A stretch of DNA of 64,000 nucleotides from Zerene cesonia (GCF_012273895.1 NC_052115.1:6689183-6753182); one strand, 5' to 3'; positions 23,726 to 37,620 are shown, counted from the first letter of the stretch. Translations and numbers: made by a program. The notes: generated by a model not told the origin, from the sequence alone.

Positions 23726-23890
23726 TACCTATACAAATATTATAAAGCTAAAGAGTTTGTTTGTTTGAACGCGCTAATCTCAGGAACTACTGTTCCGTTT
23801 AGAAAAATTCTTTCAGTTTGGGAAAGCTCATTGAGGAAGGCTTTAGGTTATATATGTACCACGGGCAAAGCCGGGGCGGGCCGTTAGTAA
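23726..23890 (+). mobile_element. Helitron-like repeat, second subfamily
   Basis: AAATATTATAAAGCTAAAGAG, AACGCGCTAATCTCAGGAAC and AATTCTTTCAGTTTGGG to GCAAAGCCGGGGCGGGCCG. The terminus after GGGCCG is TTAGTAA, so the CTAG end is mutated. Confidence 0.75.
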
Positions 23891-24211
23891 ATTAAAAATA
23901 ATTTACTTCGAGTCAATTTACTTACCACAAGATTTTTATATCGGAGTAGATTAGTAGAGGAGAGATTATTGTTAGTAGAAAAATATAACTATGTGTACAC
24001 ATCACACAGTATGATCGCGTCCTAACACACTCGAACCGTTTTCATTTTATCCGCTAGACTACTCGCATGTTGACAATCGCATCAAATATTAAACGGCCAT
24101 ATTCAAAAATTACAAATTTCGTTCTTATTGTTTTCTTTTTTAATTAAACACCAATAATATTTTTCATGTATCTGTGTAATGTATATTTTTCATAGATGTA
24201 TTGTAATAATC

Positions 24212-24411
24212 TATATCAATCAATATAAAAATGAAGTGTCTGTTTGTAATATTAAAACATGGCTCATGTATATGAACAAAAAACATTTTTTTTTAATTGT
24301 CATCTGTCTTTCAGTCTGTATGTTGTTTTGTATTTTTGGTAGTCTTTTGAATGCATTCCCACGGGGAAAGCGGGTTTAATACGTGGGTGAAATCACGGGA
24401 CGCAGCTAATT
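24212..24411 (+). mobile_element. Helitron-like repeat, third subfamily
   Basis: ATATAAAAATGAAGTGTCTG at the left, and CACGGGGAAAGCGGG followed by CACGGGACGCAGCTAATT at the right. The ORF inside it is not a gene. Confidence 0.65.
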
Positions 24412-24535
24412 TAAAAAAATCACTTTTTTCTCACATATATGTTATTAACATTTCACATTATGTATGAGAATTATAACGTTAAACGTGAAAAAACCTGTAA
24501 GAGGTTTTCAATTGATTTATAGTTATTATTATCAA

Positions 24536-24690
24536 ATCTAAGCTTACTAATACTATGAAGCTTAAAAGTTTGACTGTTGGAACACGCTAATCTCAAGAAC
24601 TGCTCCATCGAATTCTTTCACCGTTGAACTGGTATATGATCCCTAAGTACATATATCATACGAATGAGCCAAGCCAGGGCGGGTTATACA
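24536..24690 (+). mobile_element. Helitron-like repeat, second subfamily, diverged
   Basis: TACTAATACTATGAAGC, AACACGCTAATCTCAAGAAC, ATTCTTTCACCGTTGAAC and CCAAGCCAGGGCGGG. Only about 120 bp separates it from the end of the copy at 24212. Confidence 0.7.
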
Positions 24691-25157
24691 ACAAAAAATA
24701 TTAAAACAATAGCGATGGTGATAAATGAATAAAAACATCCGTTTCAATGCCGTGTGATTTTGACACGAATGATAAATGGCTGCCACGCGTTTACTAGATT
24801 AATTGATATTAATTATGACAAGCGTCTGTCAAAGGGGAATTATTTTCCCTTCACTCAACACGCGGAGACCACGCAAAAGTGTAATTGAATGTGTTACTAG
24901 GTCACTTAGTTTGAAAGGAACTCCGCCTAGCGCAGCTCGCGGTGCGTAACAACGGCGAGATGCAGGTATTAATAAAGGAGCGTGTTGTGTTGTGAAAATC
25001 TTAGTATATACAGCTTTTTGTGCTGGCTTTTCTAATGATGCAATTATGTTCTCCAACTTCGCTATAAGTCGAGAAAATTTGCGTGATTTTGAATCAGAAT
25101 ATCATCACATTATTGGGAAATCTTGTATGTTCCTGAAAGACAAATTTACATTTCCTT

Positions 25158-25240
25158 TCATCATCATCATTAGCCCATATAAGTTCCCGCTGCTGGGACA
25201 GGCCTCCTATGAGGGTTCAGGCCATAATCCACCACGCTGG
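25158..25240 (-). mobile_element. (GAT)n-tailed SINE, 3' fragment
   Basis: TCATCATCATCATTAGCCC followed by GGGACAGGCCTCCTATGAGG and CCATAATCCACCACGCTGG. It is 5'-truncated just after that point. Confidence 0.85.
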
Positions 25241-27928
25241 TTATTTATAACTCATTATGTAGTCCTGTTCTACTTTAAACAAATTTAAAACGCAATATCG
25301 TTGCAATAACATACTCCTTGTTGAAAAATCCAATTAATTATAAATATATCGGTAGCATTCAAGTTAATGAGGTCGTATTTGATCTGATGCACGATGACAA
25401 TTGACCCCCTGACCCACTATCGATGCAGTTTCGTTGCAATGCAAATGCCTCATTGGAAATTCTCTTTGATTCAGTTACACCACCGTCAAGTGCACTTGCA
25501 CCCGTTTTAACTATAAAACAAATATTTCATAAAATAGCGTTGCCCTGATTTTTATAAATCACATTTAAATATACCCAATCCATACTGTTTTCGAAAATCG
25601 ATTCTGTTTTCTAGAGGTAGGCTCAGTTGTGTCGTAGAACTTACTTATAAATAGCTTATTTGTATCCAGAACAATATTTCTAATAATTTTCATATTGTAT
25701 AAATCAAATGTGCAATAATAAGCTAAAGAAAAGGATGTATTATGGACAAAACATGAAAGTTTTATTTACGAGGGTCAAAGAAGGATCCGTCCCATAAGTC
25801 TTACGAATTTTCTACAGTAAGTCTATTGACGGAAAATACTATTCCTTTTTAAATACTGCTAAATAAAACCTTACATTTACTTTTACGTGAGCTTTATGTG
25901 TTTGGAAATTAAAGCTCATTTAACAGACAAAACATATGTTTGCGATACCTTTAACTACCAAGCGTTTAAAATTAGTTAATAAGGTTTTGAATGTTAGGGT
26001 AAACAAAAGAGGCGCTTACACATTTATCAAATAGAATATCTTGTTTTTCATTAAATTGTCTGCTTATAATGTTATCATTATCATCCTATACTTCCAAGTG
26101 CCAAGTACGGATTAGTGGATGTCACATGTCATCGAAGTTTAATAGTCGTTTTTCTTTATTTCGTTCTCTTAAAACATTATGTTAGGAATGGAAAAAAGAT
26201 ACGGCAATTATTACTAAACAACAGCTCTAGAACATGTCAGATACATATCAAAATCAGTCATATATATTATTCAATTGAAACTAAACAATTAAAACGTATC
26301 GCGCCTGAATTGGTTGTTAATTCTTCGTTGAAATGATAACTTCTGTTTTACCGTTTCCCATCAAAAGTTAGCGCCATAACAATGTCAAAGATTTGAAAAA
26401 CTCCAGTTAACTTCGAAATTCTGACTGGCACAAAGGAAACTGTTTGTTCTCGAAAAATCCCTTCTACTTATCGCTCTATTACAGAACTTTGAAAGGTTGT
26501 TGAGTATTTATTGAATGATTCCAATTTCTGCGCTTTCACAAAAGGCTGAGTGAATTACGTATTTAAAATTTTCCTCAAAATCACGTTATATGAACAATAA
26601 GAACTTCGGAAAGTTATTATTTCCAGTCGAAGATATGAATTTTCTTGCCAAGAAAGATTCACTATTTTTCTAAGTCAGTCACGATTTGAACAACATTTCA
26701 TGTCTTGAACTAATTAAATTCCTTATAAATGGAACGCATTCTTACCTCTTTGTTGTTGAATGATGGAGTACATGGAACAAAAAATATATAAATTTATAAG
26801 CAAGGAAGGATCTGTTAATGAAATAGTGGAATGAGTAAATCAATTATTTATATGTTTTTAATTATAATTTTATTTAGAAAAAGTGTTATTTTTATGAATC
26901 AGTTAAGTTTGTTTCACAAATTTGCTTATCATTATATATATGATTCATAATTACTTCTTTTTTGTTATTCATAATCTACCTCTAAAAAAATATCCTCATT
27001 CATGGTCTGAACCTTGAATTTACATTAAAAAGTCATTAGAAAATATCAATACATCAAAAAATAATAATGTTCGAACTCAAAAATTTCATGTTCCGAAAGA
27101 CATCAACACCTAATAGTTATAATATTAGTTATGAATGATTTTGAATTCTGTTCACCGTAATTTCGACACCCTTAAATATAATGTATTTTGCTAAGGTGCT
27201 TTATGAATTATGATAAGATACAGGGCAAAAGAGCATGTTCACCGTCAATAGATAATTCTGTAGATGCCTATAGGTAGAAGATGTGCTGCCGACTTTTAAG
27301 ATGTGTGATTTTCATACGGACTCTTGTTTTTTGCTGTTTACGAGATACTTGAAGAAAAATTCGTCTCGACACTCAAGGGATTGCCCGTAATCTTAACTCA
27401 CTTTTATCTTCACTTTTACCCTTTGGGATAAAACCTTTCATGTAATACCTATTTAAACTCAATGTAAGAACTAACCTTTTATTAAATTAAGGTGTGTGTT
27501 AAGGGGATTTTAAAACATTTATGTGTGTTTTTTTAATCTTTACCCACATTTATGTAAAATCTATTCAATTTCTTAATTGAATGGTTATGGGGCAATCCGT
27601 GCAATAAAGTATTACACAATAAAATAAAAATGTTTAATTATTCGAGCAATTAGAACACACTTTTGAAATGATCGTTTAATACGATATTTGATGGTTGAAC
27701 TAATATTATAAATCAGTCCCTGTTATGGAAAAGAAGGAATGGAAGATTAAGTTAAACAGTGTACTACTGTTTTCAGAACCCATATGAAATTTTCATTTAG
27801 AAGCACGTAGTTTAGTTAAAATCACGAGCAATTTTAATTAATTTATTTGCATATAGTGGAAAGTTTGTAATTCAGCGCAATGTTGGTGATTAAGGTTTTA
27901 TACTACTTTGTACATGTTTAAATTTATT
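25241..27928. other. Intergenic, no gene seen (25.2-27.9 kb)
   Basis: Nothing recognised on either strand. Low-complexity AT-rich DNA dominates. Confidence 0.55.
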
Positions 27929-28118
27929 ACTAGTTCGCTTCGCTCGCGTAAGAATGAGTGAATGAAGGAAAAGAATTAGTTTTTTCGCAGCATAAACAAT
28001 AGGCTATTTTTCTCTCTAGCCTTCTAACTATCTACAGACACAAAAATCGTATCAGTATATTGATCTGTTTTGACGTAAAAGAAATGCTAAAAAACAAATA
28101 AACATTACATTATAAGAA
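27929..28118 (-). mobile_element. Helitron-like fragment, reversed
   Basis: ACTAGTTCGCTTCGCTCGCG is the reversed end of the family. The rest is diverged, with a vague 5' match near 28095 (AACAAATAAACATTACATTA). Confidence 0.55.
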
Positions 28119-28848
28119 TGTCACCATTAAGTATTATCGCTCATCTGTTTAAATATAAATTAAACTTTTATATAATAAGCATTTTGAAACATTTTCGTAG
28201 TATCAGTATTTGTTTCATCCTTTATTGACAGATAAGTGTATATTCAGAAAGCAGACTTCTATATAAGCCATATTCGTCTTAATATTTTATCAAAGTTATT
28301 GCAAACAGAATGTGGATCATAAAATCGATGTAAAGGGTTCTTGTTATTACATACTTTAATGTAACAACAAACAACAATAAGGTGTATATTTATTTCAGAA
28401 TTGTAATGAATGCTAAGTGCGTTATTACAAGCTTTAAACTTGCTTTATGTTTAAAAGTCTAAAGGATAATATAGGATTCTTAAGGACTTTCAAACTGTTC
28501 ACAACCGACCACATATACGAAAACAAAGAGCATTTTGTAATTACAATCATAGTTCTCGGGAACTGTCGAACTCTTTGCATAGATAGTCCGGTGTTGAAAC
28601 GTTATCTAGGCCGCATATCTCACCTAGCAATCGCGGTGAGCGAGTTTAGCAATCCGAAAGTGAATTCAACTTTGTAAACCTTTCTGAAACACAATTATAA
28701 CTCGACAAAAGGTTTTGATTACGGTTGACAATGTTGAAGTCTTAATAGAACTAATATTAAGGAGTTAAGAGATATGAGCCGTTAATCGTATGTTCATTAT
28801 TTTGTTAGTAACATAATATTGAATAAAGTCCATATCTTCTTTTTTCCG

Positions 28849-29078
28849 TTATATATTAAATGCAAAGGTGACTGACAGACTGATCTATCAACGAACAGCC
28901 TAAACTACAGAACGGATCTGGCTGAAATTTATCATGCAGATAGCCAAAACAACGTGGGCATCCACTAAGAAATTATTTTGGTAAATTTAACCCCCAAAGG
29001 AATAAAAAAGAGGATGAAAGGTAAAGGACCTTATATTGATAAGACCACGCGGGCTGAGCTGCGGACATCAGCTAGTTA
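28849..29078 (+). mobile_element. Helitron-like repeat, complete
   Basis: TATATATTAAATGCAAAGG, ACAGAACGGATCTGGCTG, AAATTATTTTGGTAAATTTA and CGCGGGCTGAGCTGCGG, ending ACATCAGCTAGTTAG. The CTAG|T end is intact. Confidence 0.75.
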
Positions 29079-29119
29079 GACTTAAGGTTAACTATTATAT
29101 TTAGGTATCGTTCGTATTT

Positions 29120-29311
29120 TAACCTTTCCTTTTCCTTTCTCTTCGCAGTCTTTTCCTTTATGCCTCATATATTAATCCCTTCTTATTTAAAGTCGTCAAT
29201 CTATTTATAGAGGCGTAAGGTCTGCCTTACGTCTCTCCATATGTTCATGGGCGGTCGCAGCGTTTACCATCAGTCGATCACCACCCTCCATTGCCGACAA
29301 TGTCAAAAAAA
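29120..29311 (+). mobile_element. Poly(A)-tailed SINE, diverged, 3' half
   Basis: ACCTTTCCTTTTCC, then TATTTATAGAGGCGTAAGG and TTCATGGGCGGTCGCAGCG to TTGCCGACAATGTC and an A-run. It is more diverged than the other copies. Confidence 0.65.
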
Positions 29312-31405
29312 TGTATATGCAATTACTTAGTCCTTCGAGCTAGATCCACGTTATGTACAGTCCTATTGACATTTAGCAACATTCAACTAAGCAACTCTAC
29401 GCCTAGTTAATGAACTTCACATGCAGTTGGTAGCAAGTTCGTCGCATATATCTTCATTTGTGAGGTAAACTTCCACGATGCCTGGTGAAGCATTCGCATG
29501 TTTCTGGCTCTGCTTATTGATATAATATTTGTTTAATTTCATCGATATTGTTATAGAGCAAATAGAATACATAGAACGGATGTTTCATACGAAAACATAA
29601 TATGTATCATATGCTATATTTGCTCTGTAGTTTCTGGGAAGACGTCCTATTTGTTGGAGCATTCCAAAGACTTTTATTTGTTTAGTACCTATTGATTGAA
29701 TAACAAACAAACATACTATACTTTTTTCGTTAAGATACTATAATTATTTAATTCTGAACTTCAAAGTAAAATTATTTAAATAAAACCAATTTATATAAAT
29801 TATCCGATATGTTACATTACTGTTTTTAATGAATCGTATTATACAATGTCTTTAGATGTAAACAATATTTATTAACAATAAGAATATTTAGGTCTTAAAC
29901 CATGGAATCTATAAACCAGTAAAATTAACATAAAACTGAGATTTTATTTAAATAGAAAAAAATTAACCGCAGGCGACCTATTTTTATATATTCGAACCCG
30001 TGTAATTTTGCCAAACCGTAGCAATAAGCGTTAGTATTTCTCATATTAAATGCATGTATCATTTGTATGCTATAAAGATAAAAATTAAATTTAATAAAAA
30101 AAACTAATCAGTTTGCTCGCAATTTTAAATAGTTCAATCTTCTACATTGTAACTAGTAATTTTTGAAAAAACCGTAGCGAAACTTTATAAGTCTCATGTT
30201 TAATTACTTCTATATTTTACTCACTTGTTTTATACACTTATACATCCTATTTCTGTTATTTCTGCAGTCGAATGAAGCATACTGTAATTCATAACATAAT
30301 ATAACATCTAAAGGTCATATTTGTGTTCTATGAATTAGTCGATAATAGAAATTGGCATGATGTCTCTAGGGCCTAGGCTCCTATTCGAATTACGTAATTT
30401 GGGAATAAATTTGACAGCACTAATAATTGGACTTTTCACGAACCACTCATAATAATACTATGAAAGTATATTGTTATTTCTATTTTACCATTCGTTCTAG
30501 ATATACAGTATGTTTATTATTTAAAAATTCCCACGGGAACGCGAAATTCCAAGTATTTCTCCTATTATTTAATATCATACTGAGCTACGGAGAAAAATCG
30601 TCGATTCAGTTCTTATGAAAGCGATGAACACAATGAAAGAGTCATAATTTTTCTAACAAATATAATGTGCTATTTTAGAACTACCTACAATTTAAACCAA
30701 CAAAAACCTAATGTAACAACTCAACAAATTGTCTAAATAGAAAATTGCCCTGAAAACAATAAAACACAAATTACTTCCTGCAAATACGATTCAATCTTCC
30801 CAACTCATAAGTTCGTAACCAAAATTAAAACAGATGTGAGGGTCCAAACTAATACTGTACTTTGAACAATACTAATATAATAGCTAACACTTAATAACCT
30901 TGTAGATTATCAGAATTTGAAAGTCACATGCCTCTGTACGACGTTGAATAAATTAATGAAAGTGCCATCAAAGTTGCTTCGAGGTATCCGACTTGAGTCT
31001 TAATACTTCAAAAGATGATAAACAGTTAACGAACTGGGAGATGGGCTGAAGTTTTGTAAAACATACCTACGTATCTAAAATACGCAGTTTATACTTCACT
31101 CTAAGTCAATATTTAACGCAAAGTTGGGTTTAGATAACATTCCGCGTTCATTTTAATACTGATGAATGTATATATTGTAAGAAGGGAAATTCATAAAACA
31201 AAAACTATACTAATGGGTCCTATCAGATAGTTTTTATTTGTTGTTTTGAGACTTCTCTATCGTCACGTAAATGTGGAAAAGTATGTATTATTTAACCTCA
31301 TAGAAAATATATTTAAAACACATACAAGTAGCTTTTGAGCTGTTTGTTTTGTTTGTATATTATTAGAAAACATAACGTATGACGTTTATCGTAATTGCTA
31401 AGTTA
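29312..31405. other. Intergenic, no gene seen, ending at the first N gap
   Basis: No exon, RNA gene or clear repeat is recognised. Confidence 0.55.
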
Positions 31406-32405
31406 NNNNNNNNNNNNNNNNNNNNNNNNNNNNNNNNNNNNNNNNNNNNNNNNNNNNNNNNNNNNNNNNNNNNNNNNNNNNNNNNNNNNNNNNNNNNNNN
31501 NNNNNNNNNNNNNNNNNNNNNNNNNNNNNNNNNNNNNNNNNNNNNNNNNNNNNNNNNNNNNNNNNNNNNNNNNNNNNNNNNNNNNNNNNNNNNNNNNNNN
31601 NNNNNNNNNNNNNNNNNNNNNNNNNNNNNNNNNNNNNNNNNNNNNNNNNNNNNNNNNNNNNNNNNNNNNNNNNNNNNNNNNNNNNNNNNNNNNNNNNNNN
31701 NNNNNNNNNNNNNNNNNNNNNNNNNNNNNNNNNNNNNNNNNNNNNNNNNNNNNNNNNNNNNNNNNNNNNNNNNNNNNNNNNNNNNNNNNNNNNNNNNNNN
31801 NNNNNNNNNNNNNNNNNNNNNNNNNNNNNNNNNNNNNNNNNNNNNNNNNNNNNNNNNNNNNNNNNNNNNNNNNNNNNNNNNNNNNNNNNNNNNNNNNNNN
31901 NNNNNNNNNNNNNNNNNNNNNNNNNNNNNNNNNNNNNNNNNNNNNNNNNNNNNNNNNNNNNNNNNNNNNNNNNNNNNNNNNNNNNNNNNNNNNNNNNNNN
32001 NNNNNNNNNNNNNNNNNNNNNNNNNNNNNNNNNNNNNNNNNNNNNNNNNNNNNNNNNNNNNNNNNNNNNNNNNNNNNNNNNNNNNNNNNNNNNNNNNNNN
32101 NNNNNNNNNNNNNNNNNNNNNNNNNNNNNNNNNNNNNNNNNNNNNNNNNNNNNNNNNNNNNNNNNNNNNNNNNNNNNNNNNNNNNNNNNNNNNNNNNNNN
32201 NNNNNNNNNNNNNNNNNNNNNNNNNNNNNNNNNNNNNNNNNNNNNNNNNNNNNNNNNNNNNNNNNNNNNNNNNNNNNNNNNNNNNNNNNNNNNNNNNNNN
32301 NNNNNNNNNNNNNNNNNNNNNNNNNNNNNNNNNNNNNNNNNNNNNNNNNNNNNNNNNNNNNNNNNNNNNNNNNNNNNNNNNNNNNNNNNNNNNNNNNNNN
32401 NNNNN
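31406..32405. other. Assembly gap, exactly 1,000 N
   Basis: This is a second run of exactly 1,000 N, again a placeholder for unknown sequence. No gene or repeat visibly abuts it on either side. Confidence 0.99.
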
Positions 32406-32906
32406 TTTATCATTGCAGCTCAACTGCTCAGTTAAATATCAAAAGAATTTATTAAGTGGTTTCTAAAAGGCAAAAAACATAAATCTGAAAATTACAAATC
32501 CACAGATCATAAATCAATTTAGAAAGTACAATAACAGGAATAGATCGAGAGGCGATCTCGGCGCGAGCGGGATTCTCATTCCGATGCTATTTTTATCGTT
32601 CTGAGAACCCTCAATGACTGATGCATCGTTTCGTTATGCGTGAAATGTCCACTGGTGACGAGGAACGAGCATTAGTTCATTATGAATGGCATTTAATAAA
32701 ACGACAACCATTTTAAACGTGTAGTAGTATTTTTATTTATAGTTAATATTGTATCTTTTCTAATATTTAACATATATATCGAGTGTGTTAGCGCTAAACT
32801 GATTGTTTGATCACTGAGAGTTTCATGCCAAGATATTAAAAAAACTGTCTGGTAGGAGACTTAGTTTGTCCCTAAAAATAGGTAAGTAATATAGATGTGG
32901 GTTGCC

Positions 32907-33120
32907 CAGTGGCGTAACGTGAAGGGGTGGGGGATCGGTGGGGGCCCTGGCACCGAGCGGCATACGAAAGGGGACGGTAGGAAGCGCCAGTTTATTAATT
33001 TTGAAAAAATGAAAAATATTTAACAATTTCAAACAGCGCACATGATATTTGAGCTATCGAGGTGTTAGCAACAGCCTTTACAGTCGGTCCCAGGCGGCGG
33101 AAATCTGCGCTACGCCACTG
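32907..33120. mobile_element. MITE with CAGTGGCGTA terminal inverted repeats
   Basis: It starts CAGTGGCGTA (32907) and ends TACGCCACTG (33120), perfect 10-bp inverted ends on a 214-bp non-coding element. The 8-bp flanks (GGGTTGCC and AGGAAGCC) agree at five positions, possibly a decayed target duplication of hAT type. The superfamily is uncertain. Confidence 0.7.
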
Positions 33121-33471
33121 AGGAAGCCGTATATTCAATTTGGAAGCAAGGTAAGTACTTGGTACTTACATCTTACGAACAACTAACAGTTGATTTAATA
33201 TATGATAAAGTAAACATAACAAATAATAAAGAAACTTAGATGTTCTATTTCAAATGAATACAAACTCATATTCTTCTTCTTTCGTTCTTCTGTTGTAAGA
33301 CAAGCATGTGCTCAAGACAAGTATATTCTCTATTGAAGTGAAACTTCTTTAGAATCGTTGTGATTTCAAACCTGATGCAACGGAAAAACGACAGGTAAGA
33401 GACACAAATACAAACACGTGTAGAATGAAGCCGGCAAAGAATGAGACAGATATATACATACTATTTTATAT

Positions 33472-33652
33472 CTCGTATATAAAATTCTCATGTCACAGTT
33501 GTCGTTGCCTTACTCCTCCGAAACGGCTTGACCGATTTTGATGAAATTTTTTGTGCTTATCCGGTATATATGAGAATCGGCCAACGTCAATTTTTCATCC
33601 CCCTAAATTATAAGAGTAAGGCAGAAAAGCGTTTTCCGGGTCAGCTAGTTTT
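33472..33652 (+). mobile_element. Helitron-like repeat, complete
   Basis: CTCGTATATAAAATTCTCATG, CCTCCGAAACGGCTTGACCG, CAATTTTTCATCCCCC and GCGTTTTCCGGGTCAGCTAGT. The open frame across it is not a gene. Confidence 0.75.
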
Positions 33653-34278
33653 ATATATATTCATCTCATTCTTTTGTCGATTTACTGAAGTTTCACTTCT
33701 ATCATGTGTGAATCGCACACACACCTTTTTTTCCACCTTCCTAGTTGTAGACACACACAGAAGAAGCGAAACATCCAACAAGATCGAATTTTCCCCAAGT
33801 TTCTATAGTGATGAGAAAAATTGATTGAAAAACTCTTTATAGATTCTAAGTGGATGAAATATAAAATATTCCCTAGAATTTGTTGAAGTGTGTATAACTG
33901 AACAATATGACATACTGAATACGGATCTCCTGTGCATTCAATGCAATAGATCCTTTATTGGGAGTGTCATTTCTCTCAACCGTGATTGACTTGATGTATC
34001 CACTAAGAATTGGGGGTTGCATTCTATTTTTCGGATAGAAAATGCTGGATGGATTGTTATGCATTTATGCCGTTATACTACCGAATGATATATAATATAA
34101 CGCTACAATTGCTATATATAATTTGAGAGGACTGATATTATAAGACATTTCATACATCTAACTAAATTATAATAATAAATGGGCAAAAAACAGTTTTCAT
34201 CTACGCTACGCTAAAAACATCGACATGGAAAAGCAATATAAGATATCCTTCAGTATATCAAAAATATATCCTTAATAA

Positions 34279-34536
34279 TGGTAAGCAATCCTGACCGCCC
34301 ATGAACATTCGTAGAGGTAGTGCCTCTGCGAATGCGCTACCCGCTTTTAAGGCGAAAGGGATAAGGACGGGATTGACTGGAAAGAAGGGATGGACGCGGA
34401 AGGCGAGGAAAAGAAAACGGGCCTCCGGCTCCCCACTCACTGTTCGAAACACAGCAGCATGCTACTATTTCAAGCCTGTTTTCAGTAGAGGTACTTTCCC
34501 AATTCGTGCTGAAGCGTGCTCGGCTCCCACATATTA
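34279..34536 (-). mobile_element. Poly(A)-tailed SINE, minus strand
   Basis: GACCGCCCATGAACATTCG, GCCTCCGGCTCCCCACTCAC and CGTGCTGAAGCGTGCTCGG read the element backwards. It lacks the extreme 3' end. Confidence 0.85.
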
Positions 34537-34607
34537 AATTAATGTTATTTTATGTTTAGAAATAGAAGGAATAATAATATGTACTATTTACCGTTATGAA
34601 ACATTTT

Positions 34608-34666
34608 AATCCCATGCTATTTTTATTGACCGAGGGGGCAAAATCACGGGCGAACAGCTAATATAT
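34608..34666 (+). mobile_element. Helitron-like 3' end fragment
   Basis: TTATTGACCGAGGGGGC followed by AATCACGGGCGAACAGCTAAT, then an (AT)n stretch. Confidence 0.45.
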
Positions 34667-35344
34667 ATATATATGTATATTATGAGGAGATAAGCTTTAT
34701 TTATGTGGATTTCCAGAATCGCACGTGACACGACACGTAAACAATAATATAACGTAAAATATATTTCCTACAAGTATTAAGCGAACATTTCTTACCATAA
34801 TATTTACATCAAAGTAACAAACATTTCTGGGAAGCGAAGTTTCTGGAAGGATCGCAAACGTCCATAGAGCACGGCTAACAAGACGTGCTCTCACGTTTAT
34901 AACGACCATAAAACGAAATAGCTACCGAATGACACACGTTACTTTATATTTAAAATATACTACGTTTTACGAGTCGGAGTCAATTTGGTGACTTCTGTGG
35001 TTTGGCTTTACGATGTATTGTGAACGACGCGGTTCAAAACCGACGTAAAAACTAGTATCGAGGAACCTATCAGTCGTAAAAGTTTTATTTCTCAATTCAA
35101 CTTTTAAAATGGTTTTATTTTTTGTCCTTACTTCTTTCCTCCGTCCTTACTTAATGTCATAGAAGAAAATTCAAACAGGAGCCAATTATAGTCAATCAAT
35201 AGGGGTTCTGTAATGTTCAAAAATAAGTCATCTAGTACTTATCAATTGAATAAAGGTGTATGTGGGTACATTGGTTATTACTACCGCACGTACTGAATTT
35301 CATTTGTCTGCAGAAGTTGATGTGATATACTATTTATTTCATAC

Positions 35345-35545
35345 AAGACGCTCGCTTGGATATCAAGATTCCTGTTTCATACCAAGGGAACATTTAATCG
35401 GTATAAAAACTATCCTATCACCCAAGTCAGCTCATACCCTGTCTGCATACCAAATTTCATCTAAATTCTTTGAGTAATTTCAATGTGATTGACGGACAAA
35501 CATTCATTCAAACAAACATTCACATTTACAATATTAGTGTGATAT
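35345..35545 (-). mobile_element. Helitron-like repeat, reversed
   Basis: CAAGACGCTCGCTTGG, CCAAGGGAACATTTAATCGG, CTATCCTATCACCCAAGTC, GATTGACGGACAAACATTC and AATATTAGTGTGATATA. It is very similar to the copy at 9583, but its CTAG end is lost. Confidence 0.75.
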
Positions 35546-37620
35546 AGAAATATATATATGATCAGTGTTATAAATTGAGGTCTTATGTTCTAAATTAAAT
35601 ACCAGTTCTTTCTCTCGTCCTATCTTTTATAGATGAAACTATCCCTTTTTACAAATTAAATTATCTTTATTCAGTGAGTAAACTTTTGCGCTAGAACACA
35701 GATAATTAGAAATTACAATTACGATGGAATTGAAGAATAGTACAGAATAAAATAAGCTTATAATGCTTAAAAAATAAATATTGGCGACGACCGTTTCAAT
35801 CGATAACAGTACAGTTTCGCTATCGCTTCTTGTTATTTGTATGTTAAAAGCTATTTATAGCAATTATAAATATATATAGTCAACTCATTTATAGAATGTA
35901 GGGTACCTATAAAACTGAAAGGTTTCTAAAGGGTTTGCGGTGAATGATCGTTTTCATCGCATTAGGTGTCTATCCAAAGGCTAGGTTTTTAATTTACCGA
36001 CTACCTTCACTTCAATACTCGTATTTTACTTATATTTTTCTATATTTTATTCACTGTTACTGGCTTATTTCGAGAATTTAAATAGAGTTCAATTGTAGAT
36101 TAACATAAAAATTAAAAGGAATAATTAAAGAACTTATTGTTGCTAGCTTATTAAGTGTAATTAAATATTAATTTGTGGGAAGTACAATTTAATGAATGAA
36201 ATGTATTGTATTGTATTGTATTGTACGCAATAATGGAATAAATACTGAAAACAATTCCATGTAAATAGGTCACTATAATTATTTAGGTGCTCATTTCCAT
36301 GTTTATGTGTTTAATCATACTGATATGAGACGATAGATGATTTAGATAGTGAAAAACTGTATTGTCAGTCATTAATAGAGATTTAAATTATTTTTCATCT
36401 GAACTGGAATTAAAAATAGTACTAAAAGAATATGAAAAGTAATAATTTATTACGCTGAGCGAGAAGTCAAGAAATACTTCTTTAATAGTGTATATGATAA
36501 GAACTCTCTACGCTTGAAAACTAAATCATTAGTTTGGATAAATTTTAAGTTATAAGTACACAAGTTTTGAAAATTTCAATGTAAATACAAAATTTAATGA
36601 AACTCCCTTCCCAGTTTGCAGCACCGAAAATCCGCGGATGTTCCAGGAAATTGCGAATGGTCTGGCTAAAAACTAGCTTCGTTAATTAAATTTATCTTTG
36701 TACTGACAAACCGCTCCGTTGAAAAGTTGATTTCAAACTGCAGTCGGATATTTACTGTCATAGATTATTATGAGGTATACTTTTACAAACATAAGTAGGT
36801 ATTAGACCTAGCTTGACTTATTTCTTACCCTAATTCTATTGTCCTGTTATAGTTTATAATCCATACATATAATATAATATAAATACGAATGTGTGTTCGT
36901 TTGTTTGTCGGTAATACAGTTGACCCTGCAGCGGTAATTAATAAAGGCTGATGATGACGTAAAATAATTATTATTTGATTAAGGAAATTGCTTTAATTGA
37001 ATATTAAGATAAAATATTCCATCCATACATACACATTAAAATTATGGCATATTGCGCATTTTCCGGTGAGCGAATTAAAAATAATATTCTATAATCTCAA
37101 TAGGCAAATCCGTATATATGAAACAGCACACATTTTCGCAATAGTAAATGAAGTATGAATTAAACCCAAACGAACCCCTCCAAAACAACCTTGTATCTAC
37201 GGGAAAACAGTTATCGTTCAGTTAGATATTTCATATAATATAACCCATACTCCCGTACTCTCAGAAAAACAAGCCCGAAGAAAAAATAGTCCTCATTTAA
37301 AACAAATGATAGCATTGCGTACAACGACAAAGAAAGATCATCTATTTTCCTCGGTCCTTATAAACGGGATCATTGTAGCAAGCGAGATCTCTTGCTGTTT
37401 TTCAACGTATAATATAAATAATAAAGCAGTGCGCAGAGGTATATGAAAAGACGAAAGCGAAATTGTCTAGTCCTTTTGGTTTTTGTAACACTATATCACG
37501 GATAACATAATACAGCTATGTGAACAGGATTTTTTTTGCTGCACAAATGACTTGTTTAGATGAATGCTTTTTCCAAACACTATCAATTCTTGTGTTTGAT
37601 TTTACGCGAGTATTGTACAT
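35546..37620. other. Intergenic, no gene seen (35.5-37.6 kb)
   Basis: It holds the TGTAT microsatellite and, near 36870-36935, a faint Helitron-like 5' remnant (GAATGTGTGTTCGTTTGTTTG). Nothing else is recognised. Confidence 0.5.
36202..36226 (+). repeat. (TGTAT)n pentanucleotide microsatellite
   Basis: About five tandem copies of the TGTAT unit. Confidence 0.9.

Noticed and set aside
31379..32455. Long open frames on both strands
   Set aside because: They run through 1,000 N and are artefacts of unknown bases.
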